This document shows, piece after piece, positions 9,695 through 18,500 of a stretch of 44,110 nt of DNA. Within the stretch, counting starts at the first letter, position 1, and each line of letters starts with the position of its first letter. A program made the translations under genes and the position numbers. This DNA is from a virus: the IMG/VR virus record IMGVR_UViG_3300048691_000037, positions 1 to 44,110 of that record; one strand, written 5' to 3'. The notes below the pieces were generated by a model. The model did not search any database and had not been told where the DNA came from. It saw only the letters and a list, made by a program, of their open reading frames with translations.

Positions 9695-9995
9695 TTAAAT
9701 CACCTACAAGGAACTCTAAATAATCGTCCCATTCTATTACATTCAATATCTTATACATCTTACCTTTGTATTCAACATAAGCACCATCTACAATGTATTG
9801 GTTAAGTGGTGAAAAGATACGCCATGATATATTGATATCAATACCATATTCTTTTTGGCTTCTTAATCTATCTATAGGTTGTACATCAACTAATAATGTA
9901 TCAACAAGTTCTAGTTCACCTTTACGCACTATACCATATTCATCTACTGATGGCTGAACGTCAATATAAATATTAATTGTTTTAGTATAAAACAC
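9687..9995 (-). CDS. Head closure / head-tail adaptor protein (SPP1 gp16-like, putative)
   Basis: This is a 102-aa beta-rich protein. The start is GTG at 9995, overlapping the upstream TAG, and there is no good Shine-Dalgarno site, so translation probably depends on coupling. The pattern of strands with VDVQPIDRLRSQKEYGI and a late YEIL-like segment (KMYKILNVIEW) fits Phage_H_T_join-type head closure proteins. Position supports it. Confidence 0.65.
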   Translation of the reverse strand: MFYTKTINIYIDVQPSVDEYGIVRKGELELVDTLLVDVQPIDRLRSQKEYGIDINISWRIFSPLNQYIVDGAYVEYKGKMYKILNVIEWDDYLEFLVGDLND

Positions 9996-10333
9996 TAGAA
10001 TAGTCTCGCATATGGTTTAGGTAATAATGCTTTGATAGAATCATCAATAGTGTAGGATAAGGTCATAGCATCTGAATATGATACAGAACGGCTACCTTGA
10101 GTCATAGAAGTAACACCATTAAGTCCTTGAGTATCAGCGCAAAATTGTCTTTTAACTAGTTGTATTATAGCGTTAGGATAGTTATGTATTACTTCTTCTG
10201 GTGATAGCTTAGGATTATTTAAATAAACTATTATTGCATTAATGGAGTTTTCTATGTGTATTGTTATCATTTCATCGTTGGAATCATCTTTTATAGATGC
10301 TAATATTTTTATTCTTTCAATTAAGCTATTCAT
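9995..10333 (-). CDS. Head-tail connector protein (gp6/gp15-like)
   Basis: This 112-aa helical protein starts MNSLIERIKIL. It has a helix with DEMITIHIENSINAIIVYLN and a late SYSDAMT segment, a common pattern in phage DNA-packaging/connector proteins that bind under the portal. It lies directly after the capsid gene, which is the usual place. Confidence 0.7.
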   Translation of the reverse strand: MNSLIERIKILASIKDDSNDEMITIHIENSINAIIVYLNNPKLSPEEVIHNYPNAIIQLVKRQFCADTQGLNGVTSMTQGSRSVSYSDAMTLSYTIDDSIKALLPKPYARLF

Positions 10334-10344
10334 GACTCATCATC

Positions 10345-11160
10345 CTATGCTTTTTTAATTTTTACTAATTTAGTAGCATCAGTTAATGCACATAAGTTTA
10401 CTTTTCTTAAATAAACATCATTTCTTCTTACGTTAGCTTGTCTTTCTTGTTCTACTTCAGATTCTTGTTTAACAAATAATGTTACAGCTTCTCTAGTTAA
10501 TAAGTAAGCAGTACCTTCTGGAACCATTCTAGAATGAACTACTGGTATATCACATATGCTTCCAACTTGTCCTGAGAATAATATTTCACCTTGGTTAGCT
10601 CTCTTGAAGTCTTCGTCTTTTCTTATGTCAGCTTTTAAATCATTTCCTATTAATAAGAATAATCCATTTTCATTTTCAACAGTTACTCCACCAACATTGT
10701 TTTCTACTTGCATTAAGCTTATAGCATCAACTATATCATCATAGCATAAAGCTTCTCCAGCTATGTTTTGTTGTATAGTAGCTTTTTCTAATTCAGCAAA
10801 GAATTGATTGTTCATATCATTTACCATAGTAACTGCTGCACCTTTTAATCCTACTTCTATTACCATTGGGTCTTTCATAGCTTGTTCATCATAGTAAGCG
10901 AAGTTTTGTTGAGCAACTGCTACTTCATATTCTTCTTCTGTGAAAGTAACTTTACCAGATACAGTGTTTCCTGCACCCATAGCTAATCTTTCTACTTGTC
11001 CTTCATAGTCATATCTATGTATCATTTTTTTCATCCCAGCATTAGCTGCTAATGAAGTATCTATAGTCATGAAGTTTCTTACATTTAACATTGTGTTTAA
11101 CATGTCTTCGATTTTGTTTTCTAAGACATAATTATCGTATATCACATGATTTTTTGGCAT
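10345..11160 (-). CDS. Major capsid protein (HK97 fold)
   Basis: This 271-aa protein forms the icosahedral shell. It starts after AAAGGAG. It has an N-terminal arm, a central segment YEVAVAQQNFAYYDEQAM, a glycine-poor helix of the P-domain type, and FLLIGNDLKADIRKDEDF followed by the GQVGSICDIPVVHSRMV segment typical of Firmicutes phage capsids. The preceding gene supplies a separate scaffold, so no fused protease or delta domain is expected. Confidence 0.85.
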   Translation of the reverse strand: MPKNHVIYDNYVLENKIEDMLNTMLNVRNFMTIDTSLAANAGMKKMIHRYDYEGQVERLAMGAGNTVSGKVTFTEEEYEVAVAQQNFAYYDEQAMKDPMVIEVGLKGAAVTMVNDMNNQFFAELEKATIQQNIAGEALCYDDIVDAISLMQVENNVGGVTVENENGLFLLIGNDLKADIRKDEDFKRANQGEILFSGQVGSICDIPVVHSRMVPEGTAYLLTREAVTLFVKQESEVEQERQANVRRNDVYLRKVNLCALTDATKLVKIKKA

Positions 11161-11183
11161 GTCTTCTTTTCTCCTTTACAGTA

Positions 11184-11765
11184 TTATTTTTTAGTTAACT
11201 CCTTATATCTGTCAGGATTCTCACGAGCCATCTTTTGTTGCTCTGCTAATGATAGTTTCATAAACGAAGCTCTATCTAATCCATCATTGTTAGGAGTTTG
11301 TTTAGTTTTAGGCGGTCTGCCTTTAAGTTTATTAGATACACCTTTTTCAACTGATTGTGCGTATAAATTTGCAAAGTTATCTATTGCTTCTTTGGTGGAC
11401 TCAGCATCACCTTTTACTAACATTTCAGCAAATTCTATAGGCACATTCTTAGCACTTAATTCTTTTTGAGTCTGAATCAACAATCTTTCACGTTCAAATT
11501 CAGCACGCTCTCTCTCAAACTCAGCCTTTTGTAATCTGAATTCTTCTTTGGCTCTTTCTTCAGCAGACATTTCTGCTAATCTTTTAGCTTGGTCAACCTC
11601 ATTTTTCCATTTGTTTTTTTCTTTGCTTAAGCGTTTTTCTATTATGTTATTAACTTCTTCTTGTGTAAATAACTTCTCCTGTTGTTTCTGAGGTTCTGCA
11701 GGTACCTCATTATGTACGTCTACATCAACATTTTGGTTATCTGTATTATTTATATCTTGTGGCAT
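11184..11765 (-). CDS. Capsid scaffolding protein
   Basis: This 193-aa protein is strongly helical and charged: a polar N-terminus, a long coiled coil (EEVNNIIEKRLSKEK then KAEFERERAEFERER), and a basic C-terminal tail ending in KELTKK. This matches the DUF4355/GP20-like scaffolds encoded between portal and capsid. It probably drives procapsid assembly and then leaves. The start follows GGAGAGATATAA. Confidence 0.8.
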   Translation of the reverse strand: MPQDINNTDNQNVDVDVHNEVPAEPQKQQEKLFTQEEVNNIIEKRLSKEKNKWKNEVDQAKRLAEMSAEERAKEEFRLQKAEFERERAEFERERLLIQTQKELSAKNVPIEFAEMLVKGDAESTKEAIDNFANLYAQSVEKGVSNKLKGRPPKTKQTPNNDGLDRASFMKLSLAEQQKMARENPDRYKELTKK

Positions 11766-11861
11766 TTATATCTCTCCTATCTTCTTTTAACACCCATAGT
11801 AGGTGCTTTATTTTGTCCGAGTGTTCTTCTTTTACGCCTGGAACCAAGTGAAAAAAGGCAT

Positions 11862-12044
11862 CTATTTATTACTACCATTAACGATAAGTATTACTGTTAC
11901 TACTAAAATTGCCCACACCCATATTGCTCCTATGGTAGCGGCAGGTATCTGTATTAGTATCCATGGTATACTAGTCCACCCGAAATAATTAGTTATAGAT
12001 AATATAATAACTATCCATGTAGCAACATCAAATATTTTCACCAT
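11862..12044 (-). CDS. Small two-helix membrane protein within the head operon
   Basis: This is a 60-aa protein with an ideal ribosome site (AAGGAGGTATTATT-ATG). Two hydrophobic segments (about residues 8-30 and 33-56, both rich in I, V and W) with a short polar C-terminus indicate a membrane protein. It sits between portal and scaffold, where membrane proteins are not usual. Superinfection exclusion or an accessory role is possible, but nothing in the sequence shows which. Confidence 0.65.
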   Translation of the reverse strand: MVKIFDVATWIVIILSITNYFGWTSIPWILIQIPAATIGAIWVWAILVVTVILIVNGSNK

Positions 12045-12075
12045 AATAATACCTCCTTATAATAAAGAAGAAGGC

Positions 12076-13449
12076 TTATTCATCGCCTTCCTCATTGTTT
12101 TCCTGTTCAATCAATCTATTATTAACATCTTCATCTGATTCTTCATTTTTTTGTTGGAATTGAACCATATTAGCTTCTTTTTCTTCTTTTACACGCTCTT
12201 TCTCTTGTTCTGGGTCTATTATATCTCTTAATAGTTCCAGAACGCTTTCTTTTGATATTAAATTAGCTACTTTATTAGCTAGGTCTGCTTGTTCTTGTAA
12301 GTTATCTATAGTATTACGAGTAAACTTAATGCTAACATCTTGTATTATATCTATAGGCTCACTAGAAGTTATGTTAATGATATTGCATATTAATTCTATA
12401 CGTCTTAATAAACCTTTCTTAAATAGTGCTTCTTTAGTAGCTGCTTTATAGTTTAATCCAGCTAGTTTATATTGCATAGCTACACCTGAAGCATTTGATG
12501 CGAAGTTTTCATCACTCATGTTTGGTACAAAGCTAAACTTATGTATATCATTATCTAATCTATTCTTATAATTTTCAGTAGCAGAATCATTTATGTTTTT
12601 AGTAACAAATTCAACATTTCCATCTGGGTCTGGGAAGTTAAATACTTTTAATTCTTTTAATTGTTGAGCCATCTCTGGGTCTAAAGATGCACCTACCACT
12701 TTTAAATAACAATCTGTGAAGCTTTCAAAATCATTAGCTGTATCTGATTGTGCTTGGTCATATGCATTAATTAAATCTATTACTGGCTCAAAGTCTCCCA
12801 TTTTAGAATCATTGTTATCATACACTATAAATGGAACATCACCAAATGGATGTAATTCTACAGATTCAGCTTCTCCATAACAAGTATGTCCTTCGTATGA
12901 ATATCTTTCAACTCTGTCTTTATAATAAACTTCCACATATGTTATAGTTTTATCTTCAACTATATCTTCTTCATCCCAATGTCTTATAACTGTATGTATA
13001 TCACCTATTACATCAGGTTGTCTTATTACTATAATTTCAGTTACATCTACTGGTGCAAATCTTATGTCGCTATTTTCATCCATAAATAGCATTTCAACTG
13101 CTTGTCCGAATATTGAACAGTCTGTAGCTAATTTCATATTAACTGCGGATTCATCATTATATTTATAAATATCATCAAAAATAGGCCCATATTCATCAGG
13201 AAAAGTATAGCCTATAGGTTTACCCATAAAGTATCCAACTGAAGCAGTGACGATATAGTTTGCATAGCTGTGGGCGATTTTATTATTAGGTGCTGATGGG
13301 TCAGCTTTAACTCTGTTTCTAATAGCATTTCTAGTATCATACATAGCTTGTAAATCTCTATAATGTGAAATGTATAGTTTATGGTTATCTATTAATTTTT
13401 GTATCTCATAAATACTAAAATCTTTTTGCGTTCTTTTAATATCTAACAT
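12076..13449 (-). CDS. Portal protein (SPP1/TP901 type)
   Basis: This 457-aa protein should form the dodecameric DNA channel at one capsid vertex and dock the terminase. The start is ATG at 13449 behind AAAGGAGATTACA; longer in-frame starts upstream would run into the terminase gene. SPP1-family features include the HYRDLQAMYDTRNAIRN region, IAHSYANYIVTASVGYFMGKP, a central VPFIVYDN segment and the C-terminal ASGVAMQYKLAGL helix. The acidic C-terminal tail is rich in E and N. Confidence 0.88.
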   Translation of the reverse strand: MLDIKRTQKDFSIYEIQKLIDNHKLYISHYRDLQAMYDTRNAIRNRVKADPSAPNNKIAHSYANYIVTASVGYFMGKPIGYTFPDEYGPIFDDIYKYNDESAVNMKLATDCSIFGQAVEMLFMDENSDIRFAPVDVTEIIVIRQPDVIGDIHTVIRHWDEEDIVEDKTITYVEVYYKDRVERYSYEGHTCYGEAESVELHPFGDVPFIVYDNNDSKMGDFEPVIDLINAYDQAQSDTANDFESFTDCYLKVVGASLDPEMAQQLKELKVFNFPDPDGNVEFVTKNINDSATENYKNRLDNDIHKFSFVPNMSDENFASNASGVAMQYKLAGLNYKAATKEALFKKGLLRRIELICNIINITSSEPIDIIQDVSIKFTRNTIDNLQEQADLANKVANLISKESVLELLRDIIDPEQEKERVKEEKEANMVQFQQKNEESDEDVNNRLIEQENNEEGDE

Positions 13450-13462
13450 TGTAATCTCCTTT

Positions 13463-14728
13463 CTATATGTTATAGAAACTCTTATCTGTAATATATAAGT
13501 CTTTCTTCTTGATACGCTCCATCCCATAGCGTAGGGAATCGAGCAAATGATTGTAATCATCTATAGGTTTATTTATCATTACTCCGTCCTTAGTATCCCA
13601 TACATAATTTGATAATTCTAATAAGGTATTCTCACACTTAGGATGAACTATTATTTTATAGTCTTGTATAAGTTGAATACCATTAAGTATAGAATCTTTT
13701 CCTTTTGCCGCACCTTTAATCCTCATTACTCCCGCTCGTTTTATCTCCTCAATAGACTTTGGCTCACTAGAATCAGCTATAATAACTTCTTTAGCATACC
13801 CTTTGTATTTAATCATTGCTGCAATTTCACTATTTGTCATTGCTTTCTCATAATGTTCATCGAATATATATAATTCTTTAGTATCTTGGTCTACTAATGC
13901 ACATATGAAAGCTGTAGGGTCATTTGTGTATCCAAAGTCAAGTCCGAATATGGATGTTACACTCTTTCTTTTGCTTATCTCTTGATAGTCAAACTCTCTC
14001 TCTACGAAATCTTCATACACTAATCCTTCTGCTATTCCCCACTCACCTAAGCCTTCTATTGCATATCTACGTGGGTTTCTTACTTTCATAGACTCAAATA
14101 AGGCTATATCATCAGGACCCAGCCACTCATTTGTTTTATAAGTAGTTGTTAAAGCTAATGTATTTTCATCTGGATTATCATAAAACCTTTTCTTTATCCA
14201 ATGTTTCTCCGACCACGGGTTAAACGTCATTATAATCTGCTTATAATAGCCTTCAGGTAATTCTCCCCTTATTGACATATCTATTTTATTGAAACTATCT
14301 TCATCTGCTATCTGGAAAAATTCTTCAAACCAACAGAAACATATATAACCTTTTTCTACTGTTATAGATGTGATACTCATTGGATCATCCGTCCCTCTAA
14401 ACAGTATCTTTTGCCCTGTAGGTATATATGTGGCTTCCAATGGACTCAAGGAAAACTTCCATAAATGACGTACGCCTAAATTATTTACCGCCCATTTTAA
14501 TTGTGCAAAGGTACTATCCTTATGTGTGTTAAATACCCTTCTAATAACAAGTGTATTAGCTAATGGATATTGCATCATCTTATATATGATTTTCATAGCC
14601 GCAGTACATGATTTCTTACTCCCTCTGGAACCTTTAACTAGTAGTCAAAGATAACGATGCTTAGATAGCCAGAAGTCTTTATATCCTGCACCTATTTTAT
14701 CTGCTATATTAATTTTATTCATCGTCAT
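13463..14728 (-). CDS. terL: Terminase large subunit, interrupted by an in-frame TGA at codon 28
   Basis: This is the packaging motor ATPase and nuclease. From ATG 14728 (behind AGGAAGGTGGTGG) the frame would give 421 aa. Visible motifs are a variant Walker A GSRGSKKS (33-40), a Walker B-like ICFCWFEEF (E135/E136), the coupling motif MTFNPWSEKHW, and nuclease acids D264 (GLDFGYTNDP), D319 (IIADSSEP) and D397 (HLLDSLRYG). Codon 28 (14645-14647) is TGA, five codons before Walker A; context RYL-TGA-LLVKGSR. No ATG, GTG or TTG lies in frame between this TGA and the ATPase motif, and the first later ATG (14596) would give a protein without Walker A. Either the TGA is read through, or the copy is defective, or there is a base error. 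Confidence 0.85.
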
Positions 14729-14745
14729 TATTGACCACCACCTTC

Positions 14746-15177
14746 CTAGTCTTTAATATCATCTTCCCCTGTAAATATAACCTGAGCCACGTTAGCATTA
14801 ACGTCATGTTCTTGTCTATCCTTCCACTTATCATACGCTCTATTTTTAAGCCAGAATATCATACTCGTTGTATTTGGTTTAGCATACTTAGTTACTTCTA
14901 CTACTTCTCCACTCTTAGTTAATTCTTGTTCCGTGTAGTAGTACCCACAAGCTGATTTAAATAATGCATTCTCAACTTCATATACTGCATCTTGATTGCC
15001 ACGTCTTAATGCTTCATCAAGTTCTGGATGTTGATTTTTATAATTACACAACGTTGATAGTGCTATTCCAAGATAATCTGCTATTTCATCAAGTGTATGA
15101 CCTTCACGATACATACCTTCGATTGTAGATAATTTTGGTTTAACTTGCGATTCATATAAACTTTTTCTACCTGCCAT
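14746..15177 (-). CDS. terS: Terminase small subunit
   Basis: This 143-aa protein recognises the packaging site and regulates the large subunit. The start MAGRKSLYE at 15177 follows AAGGTGATGAA; an upstream in-frame ATG at 15195 is less well placed. Residues 25-50 form a helix-turn-helix (GHTLDEIADYLGIALSTLCNYKNQHPE). Later comes a KPNTTSMIFWLKNRAYDKWKD segment common in Firmicutes TerS proteins. It lies 17 bp upstream of the large subunit. Confidence 0.85.
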   Translation of the reverse strand: MAGRKSLYESQVKPKLSTIEGMYREGHTLDEIADYLGIALSTLCNYKNQHPELDEALRRGNQDAVYEVENALFKSACGYYYTEQELTKSGEVVEVTKYAKPNTTSMIFWLKNRAYDKWKDRQEHDVNANVAQVIFTGEDDIKD

Positions 15178-15274
15178 TTCATCACCTTCTTCCATTTTTA
15201 AGCTCTATTTATTCTAATTAAAAGCTGTATAGCTTGATTTTACCGTTCTTCTAATACATCTTCATCATTGTCGC

Positions 15275-15306
15275 AAAAAAAAATCCACGTCGGAGGAAGA
15301 CGTGGA
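15275..15306 (-). terminator. Strong rho-independent terminator
   Basis: TCCACGTC and GACGTGGA form an 8-bp stem with a 7-nt loop, followed on the minus strand by nine T residues. It closes the upstream block and insulates the packaging/head operon, implying a promoter for terS between about 15270 and 15180 that I could not pin down. Confidence 0.85.
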
Positions 15307-15370
15307 GAAAACAAATATAAATTATAAATTAGGAGGATTTATTATGAAAATATAACAAATTTATTAGAGA

Positions 15371-15386
15371 TGGTATACCTATACCA
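15371..15386. promoter_or_regulatory. Perfect inverted repeat TGGTATA-CC-TATACCA (possible operator)
   Basis: Seven-bp arms with a two-base centre make a compact dyad typical of binding sites for dimeric regulators. It lies just after the 15407 gene and about 65 bp before the terminator. No other copy was noticed. Confidence 0.4.
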
Positions 15387-15406
15387 CTTCAGGCTTACCT
15401 TCATTT

Positions 15407-16327
15407 TTATTTTAATAATTGATTCAGATTGTTTAATTGTTTAAATAAAGCTATTCTATAATATTTTAAAACCTTATCATAATTATAATATCCATAATTA
15501 AATGCTTTCATTACTTCCAATGGAACATATGATGTTAATGCATCGTTAATTACTGTTTTATCTCTGTATTCTAGTATACTAGCTACGAAATCATCAGACT
15601 CAAGTATGTTTTCTATTAATCTTATATTAGTTTTTATTTCATTTATTCTGCTATCATCACAATGGAATTGTTCTTCATATGCTTTAGTTGTTCTATTATA
15701 TATACGTTTCTTGTATGATGATTTATTTTTAGATTCAATTGCACTATCGTCTTCGATAAACTGCAATTGTTTTTGGGTTAGAAAAGATTTTTTTTCATTA
15801 TTAAACCAATTTGTGAAAAATGATATATCTTCATCTGGATTATCTATATGTAATCCATGATTATATTCTGGTGCATCTGATAATGTATCTTCATTGAATT
15901 CTATATAATCTGCTGCTGGTATCATACCACCTTTTGATGAACGTCTATGTCCTGATAGATTTACTTTTGTTTTTAATACTGCTAGTTTATAAACAGATGC
16001 AAGAAATGAATGTGTTATAGATAGTTCTTTAGTATGTATATCTGCGGCGATTTGTTCTAGTTGTTCATCTGTAAAATCAGGTGCTACTTTATTAACCATA
16101 ACTTCGTACATAGATGCATATGCCTCGTCTCTGATGATTGTAGTGTCATTCCAGTCGCGGAAGCATAATCCAAATGTTTTTTTGATTATAGCATTAACCG
16201 TCATATGATTTCTATATTTAAAGTCGATAGTTTTCTTGTCTTGTGAGTTTACTTTTTCTTCATAATAATCAACTAAATCTATTTGTATTAATTCATTTAC
16301 TATTTGTTCTAATAATTGTCTTCTCAT
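15407..16327 (-). CDS. Unknown protein, possible sigma-like late transcription regulator
   Basis: This 306-aa protein starts at the second ATG (16327), since the first (16336) lies inside the ribosome site AAAGGAGATG. I do not recognise it firmly. The layout is loosely sigma-factor-like: a helical N-terminal region with RDEAYASMYEVM, a polar linker with two basic patches (HRRSSKGG), then FLTQKQLQFIEDD followed by a basic KSSYKKRIYNRTTKAYEE helix resembling a sigma region 4 helix-turn-helix. It lies directly before the packaging and head genes, where late activators of Firmicutes phages are often found. Function is inference only. Confidence 0.4.
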   Translation of the reverse strand: MRRQLLEQIVNELIQIDLVDYYEEKVNSQDKKTIDFKYRNHMTVNAIIKKTFGLCFRDWNDTTIIRDEAYASMYEVMVNKVAPDFTDEQLEQIAADIHTKELSITHSFLASVYKLAVLKTKVNLSGHRRSSKGGMIPAADYIEFNEDTLSDAPEYNHGLHIDNPDEDISFFTNWFNNEKKSFLTQKQLQFIEDDSAIESKNKSSYKKRIYNRTTKAYEEQFHCDDSRINEIKTNIRLIENILESDDFVASILEYRDKTVINDALTSYVPLEVMKAFNYGYYNYDKVLKYYRIALFKQLNNLNQLLK

Positions 16328-16350
16328 TATACCCATCTCCTTTAAATTTA

Positions 16351-16860
16351 TTAGTTAATATATTCTAAGTGGTATCCTTTTACTGTTTTTCTTTTGCCTT
16401 GGCAACAAAGACTTATGAATTGATAACAACACCCAAAGTATTCAGCCGCTGCTTTAGATGTATAGAAAACCATATCTAATTCAATACAATATATTCTTTT
16501 GTTTTTAGTACTTCTTCTAGTTTGTAGTGCATTTTTTGTTCTCTCGCCATATATGTTATTGCTTCTAACAGTGACCCATTCTAAATTAGTCCATACATTA
16601 TTTGTTTTATCTTCATCTATGTGATTTACTACTAATCCTTCATCATATCCATCCACAAATGCTTTTGCAACCAATCTGTGAACCAAGTGATGTTTTCTTT
16701 TGCCGTTCTTACATAGACTTACTTCTAAATAATCATTACCGCTTATAAATGTAGGTGTAAGAAAACGTTCTCCTCTACCTTTTAAAGATTTAACTCTTCC
16801 TAAGTTACTAACTTGATAATCTCCATCATAACCTTCTATATCTCTCCATATTTCTTCCAT
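16351..16860 (-). CDS. HNH homing endonuclease with NUMOD4 (and NUMOD1-like) domain
   Basis: This is a 169-aa free-standing homing nuclease. The NUMOD4 motif is at the N-terminus (EIWRDIEGYDGDYQVSNLGRVK), followed by an HNH_3 core (LVHRLVAKAFV, then VVNHIDEDKTNN and NLEWVT) and a C-terminal DNA-binding module (KNKRIYCIE... SKAAAEYFGC...ISLCCQGKRKT). All expected His and Asn residues are present. It probably arrived as a mobile gene between its neighbours. Confidence 0.88.
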   Translation of the reverse strand: MEEIWRDIEGYDGDYQVSNLGRVKSLKGRGERFLTPTFISGNDYLEVSLCKNGKRKHHLVHRLVAKAFVDGYDEGLVVNHIDEDKTNNVWTNLEWVTVRSNNIYGERTKNALQTRRSTKNKRIYCIELDMVFYTSKAAAEYFGCCYQFISLCCQGKRKTVKGYHLEYIN

Positions 16861-16929
16861 TAAAATCCCACCTTTGATTTATATTCTTACTATTACTATA
16901 TGTAGTGTTACTTTGTACTAGGAAGTTTA

Positions 16930-16946
16930 AGAGCCTTAATTGGCTC
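16930..16946 (-). terminator. Weak hairpin after the BRO-N/RusA gene
   Basis: GAGCC and GGCTC are separated by a 6-nt AT loop just after the TAG of the fusion gene. The following sequence TTAAACTT has only a short U-tract, so efficiency is doubtful. Confidence 0.4.
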
Positions 16947-18083
16947 CTAAATTCTATCATCATCAACATTATATATTGTAAATATTATTTTCCCATCTTG
17001 TAGGGAATCACAAGTACCTATTGTTTGTGGAATAACTTTTGCAACAACTTTATCGTCTACACCTAGACAACGATTAAATATCATGTCTATTGTAGCTTTG
17101 AATAAGTTATCTGTATCAAATCTTTCAGGATGAATAAAATTAAGTTCTACTATAACTGATTTAGGAGCAAAGACAATTCCTTTTGATTCAAAATATTCTC
17201 TTGTTGGTATTTGATGACGAGGAAAGTTTTTTATCCACCAATTATATGCAGGAGTTCTATGTTCATCTTTATACATGCAATTTAAGCTAAATGGTGCAAA
17301 ATCTACTGTTATCCATTCTCTCTCAGGGTTATAATATTCTTCAAGTTCTTCTGCATACGTTTTCCAATGTTCTAATTCGTCTCTTAATTCTTGTTTATCT
17401 TGTTCTGCTTTGTTTATTTGTTTAGTCATACCAGATTTAATACCGCCATTTCTTTTATTTGATAATCTAGTAATCTCACCTTTTATTTCAAGCATTACTT
17501 CTTGATACATAACAACTTCATATGTTTTCATTTCTAAATTGTTGTTAGCTATATAGTTTTGTAATTCATCTATTATAATCTCACAGCGTTTAATTCTATC
17601 TTCATTATTTATACGGTGGGCATCTCTTTCTATTTTTGATAACTCTTTAAATTCGTTCCAGGTATTTATAAGATTTGTTGTTTCTCTAAATGTATTTCTA
17701 ATACGTTTTATACCATACTTATTTTGATAATCTATTGCTTCTTGTGTAGCAGATTCAGTTATATATACCCCACATTGTCTTAACTGTGGTAATACTTCTT
17801 CCATCACCCATTCTTCAAATTTCTCTGCTTCTGGTAAATGTGAACCAAATATCAATCTATAAACATCCGACTCAGGTATTATATTCATTTGTTGCTCAAA
17901 CCCAGTAATATCAAGGACGGGATGTTTCATCCCGTGCTTACAATGTCTTGATATTGCTTTATGAGGTTCTTTATATCCTAATGCTTCTGCAATATCTTTA
18001 CCTATAAAATATATTTTTTCATCTATTACTAATGTTCTTACTTCCCCAAATAAATCATTATTAAAAGTTATTATATTATTCAT
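16947..18083 (-). CDS. BRO-N domain fused to a RusA-like Holliday-junction resolvase
   Basis: This is a 378-aa two-domain protein. Residues 1-115 form a BRO-N antirepressor domain (FGEVRTLVIDEKIYFIGKDIAEALGY, later FEEWVMEEVLPQLR). A helical, charged linker follows (about 120-245). Residues 250-378 resemble RusA: VIVELNFIHPERFDTDN with D323, D325 and N326, then K329 and D343 in LGVDDKVV, the positions of the catalytic acids in RusA. RusA cuts four-way junctions during recombination or before packaging. BRO-N is normally joined to KilA-C or ANT domains, so this partnership is unusual. Its start overlaps the upstream gene by 8 nt. Confidence 0.75.
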   Translation of the reverse strand: MNNIITFNNDLFGEVRTLVIDEKIYFIGKDIAEALGYKEPHKAISRHCKHGMKHPVLDITGFEQQMNIIPESDVYRLIFGSHLPEAEKFEEWVMEEVLPQLRQCGVYITESATQEAIDYQNKYGIKRIRNTFRETTNLINTWNEFKELSKIERDAHRINNEDRIKRCEIIIDELQNYIANNNLEMKTYEVVMYQEVMLEIKGEITRLSNKRNGGIKSGMTKQINKAEQDKQELRDELEHWKTYAEELEEYYNPEREWITVDFAPFSLNCMYKDEHRTPAYNWWIKNFPRHQIPTREYFESKGIVFAPKSVIVELNFIHPERFDTDNLFKATIDMIFNRCLGVDDKVVAKVIPQTIGTCDSLQDGKIIFTIYNVDDDRI

Positions 18084-18483
18084 ATAAATTTTCCCCTTTC
18101 ATATCTACATTATAAAGTGAATATTTTATTTTCCCATCAGATTCAAATTCACAACGTTTTAATGCTGTATATCTTACTTCTACTAAAGTACCTTGAGGTA
18201 TATTATACATATCTTTAAGTAGTTGAGTTAATCCTTGCATCATATTAACCGCCTTCGCATCTTCTGTAGCTGTAAAATGTATCTCTACCCCAAAATAGCC
18301 TCCAAAATCAACTCCTGCTACTTCTTTCCAATCTCTTTTATCTGCTAATTCTTCAAGTGGGAATTCATCGAACCATTCTATATAATCTGATGTTTTAGCT
18401 AACTCACCAAATCTATTAAGTGCTACTGGTGTTTCTCCTTTAAATCCGTGATAGTTTATTGTATTATAAAATTTATTCATCAT
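18076..18483 (-). CDS. RusA-fold paralogue lacking catalytic acids (1)
   Basis: This 135-aa protein aligns over its length with the C-terminal RusA domain of the next gene and with the preceding gene: a central W...FP...L segment, a VEIHF strand, a QGLTQLLKD helix, an IPQG turn, and the shared ending DGKIKYSLYNV. The stretch matching FDTDN reads DAKAVNM, so the paired catalytic aspartates are gone. It is probably a non-cutting DNA-junction binder or a partner subunit. The ribosome site is GAGGAGGAAT. Confidence 0.55.
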   Translation of the reverse strand: MMNKFYNTINYHGFKGETPVALNRFGELAKTSDYIEWFDEFPLEELADKRDWKEVAGVDFGGYFGVEIHFTATEDAKAVNMMQGLTQLLKDMYNIPQGTLVEVRYTALKRCEFESDGKIKYSLYNVDMKGENLYE

Positions 18484-18500
18484 TTTTTATTCCTCCTCGA

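Noticed and set aside
11768-11861. Slippery T-TTT-TTC after a short ATG ORF (MPFF...), as a frameshifted small gene between the membrane protein and scaffold
   Set aside because: All frames are short, there is no clear ribosome site and no stimulatory hairpin; likely chance in spacer sequence.
15329-15354. Plus-strand TAGGAGG-ATTTATT-ATG followed by AAA-ATA-TAA
   Set aside because: A good ribosome site but only a three-codon ORF on the otherwise empty strand; may be a decayed gene start, not a feature I can support.
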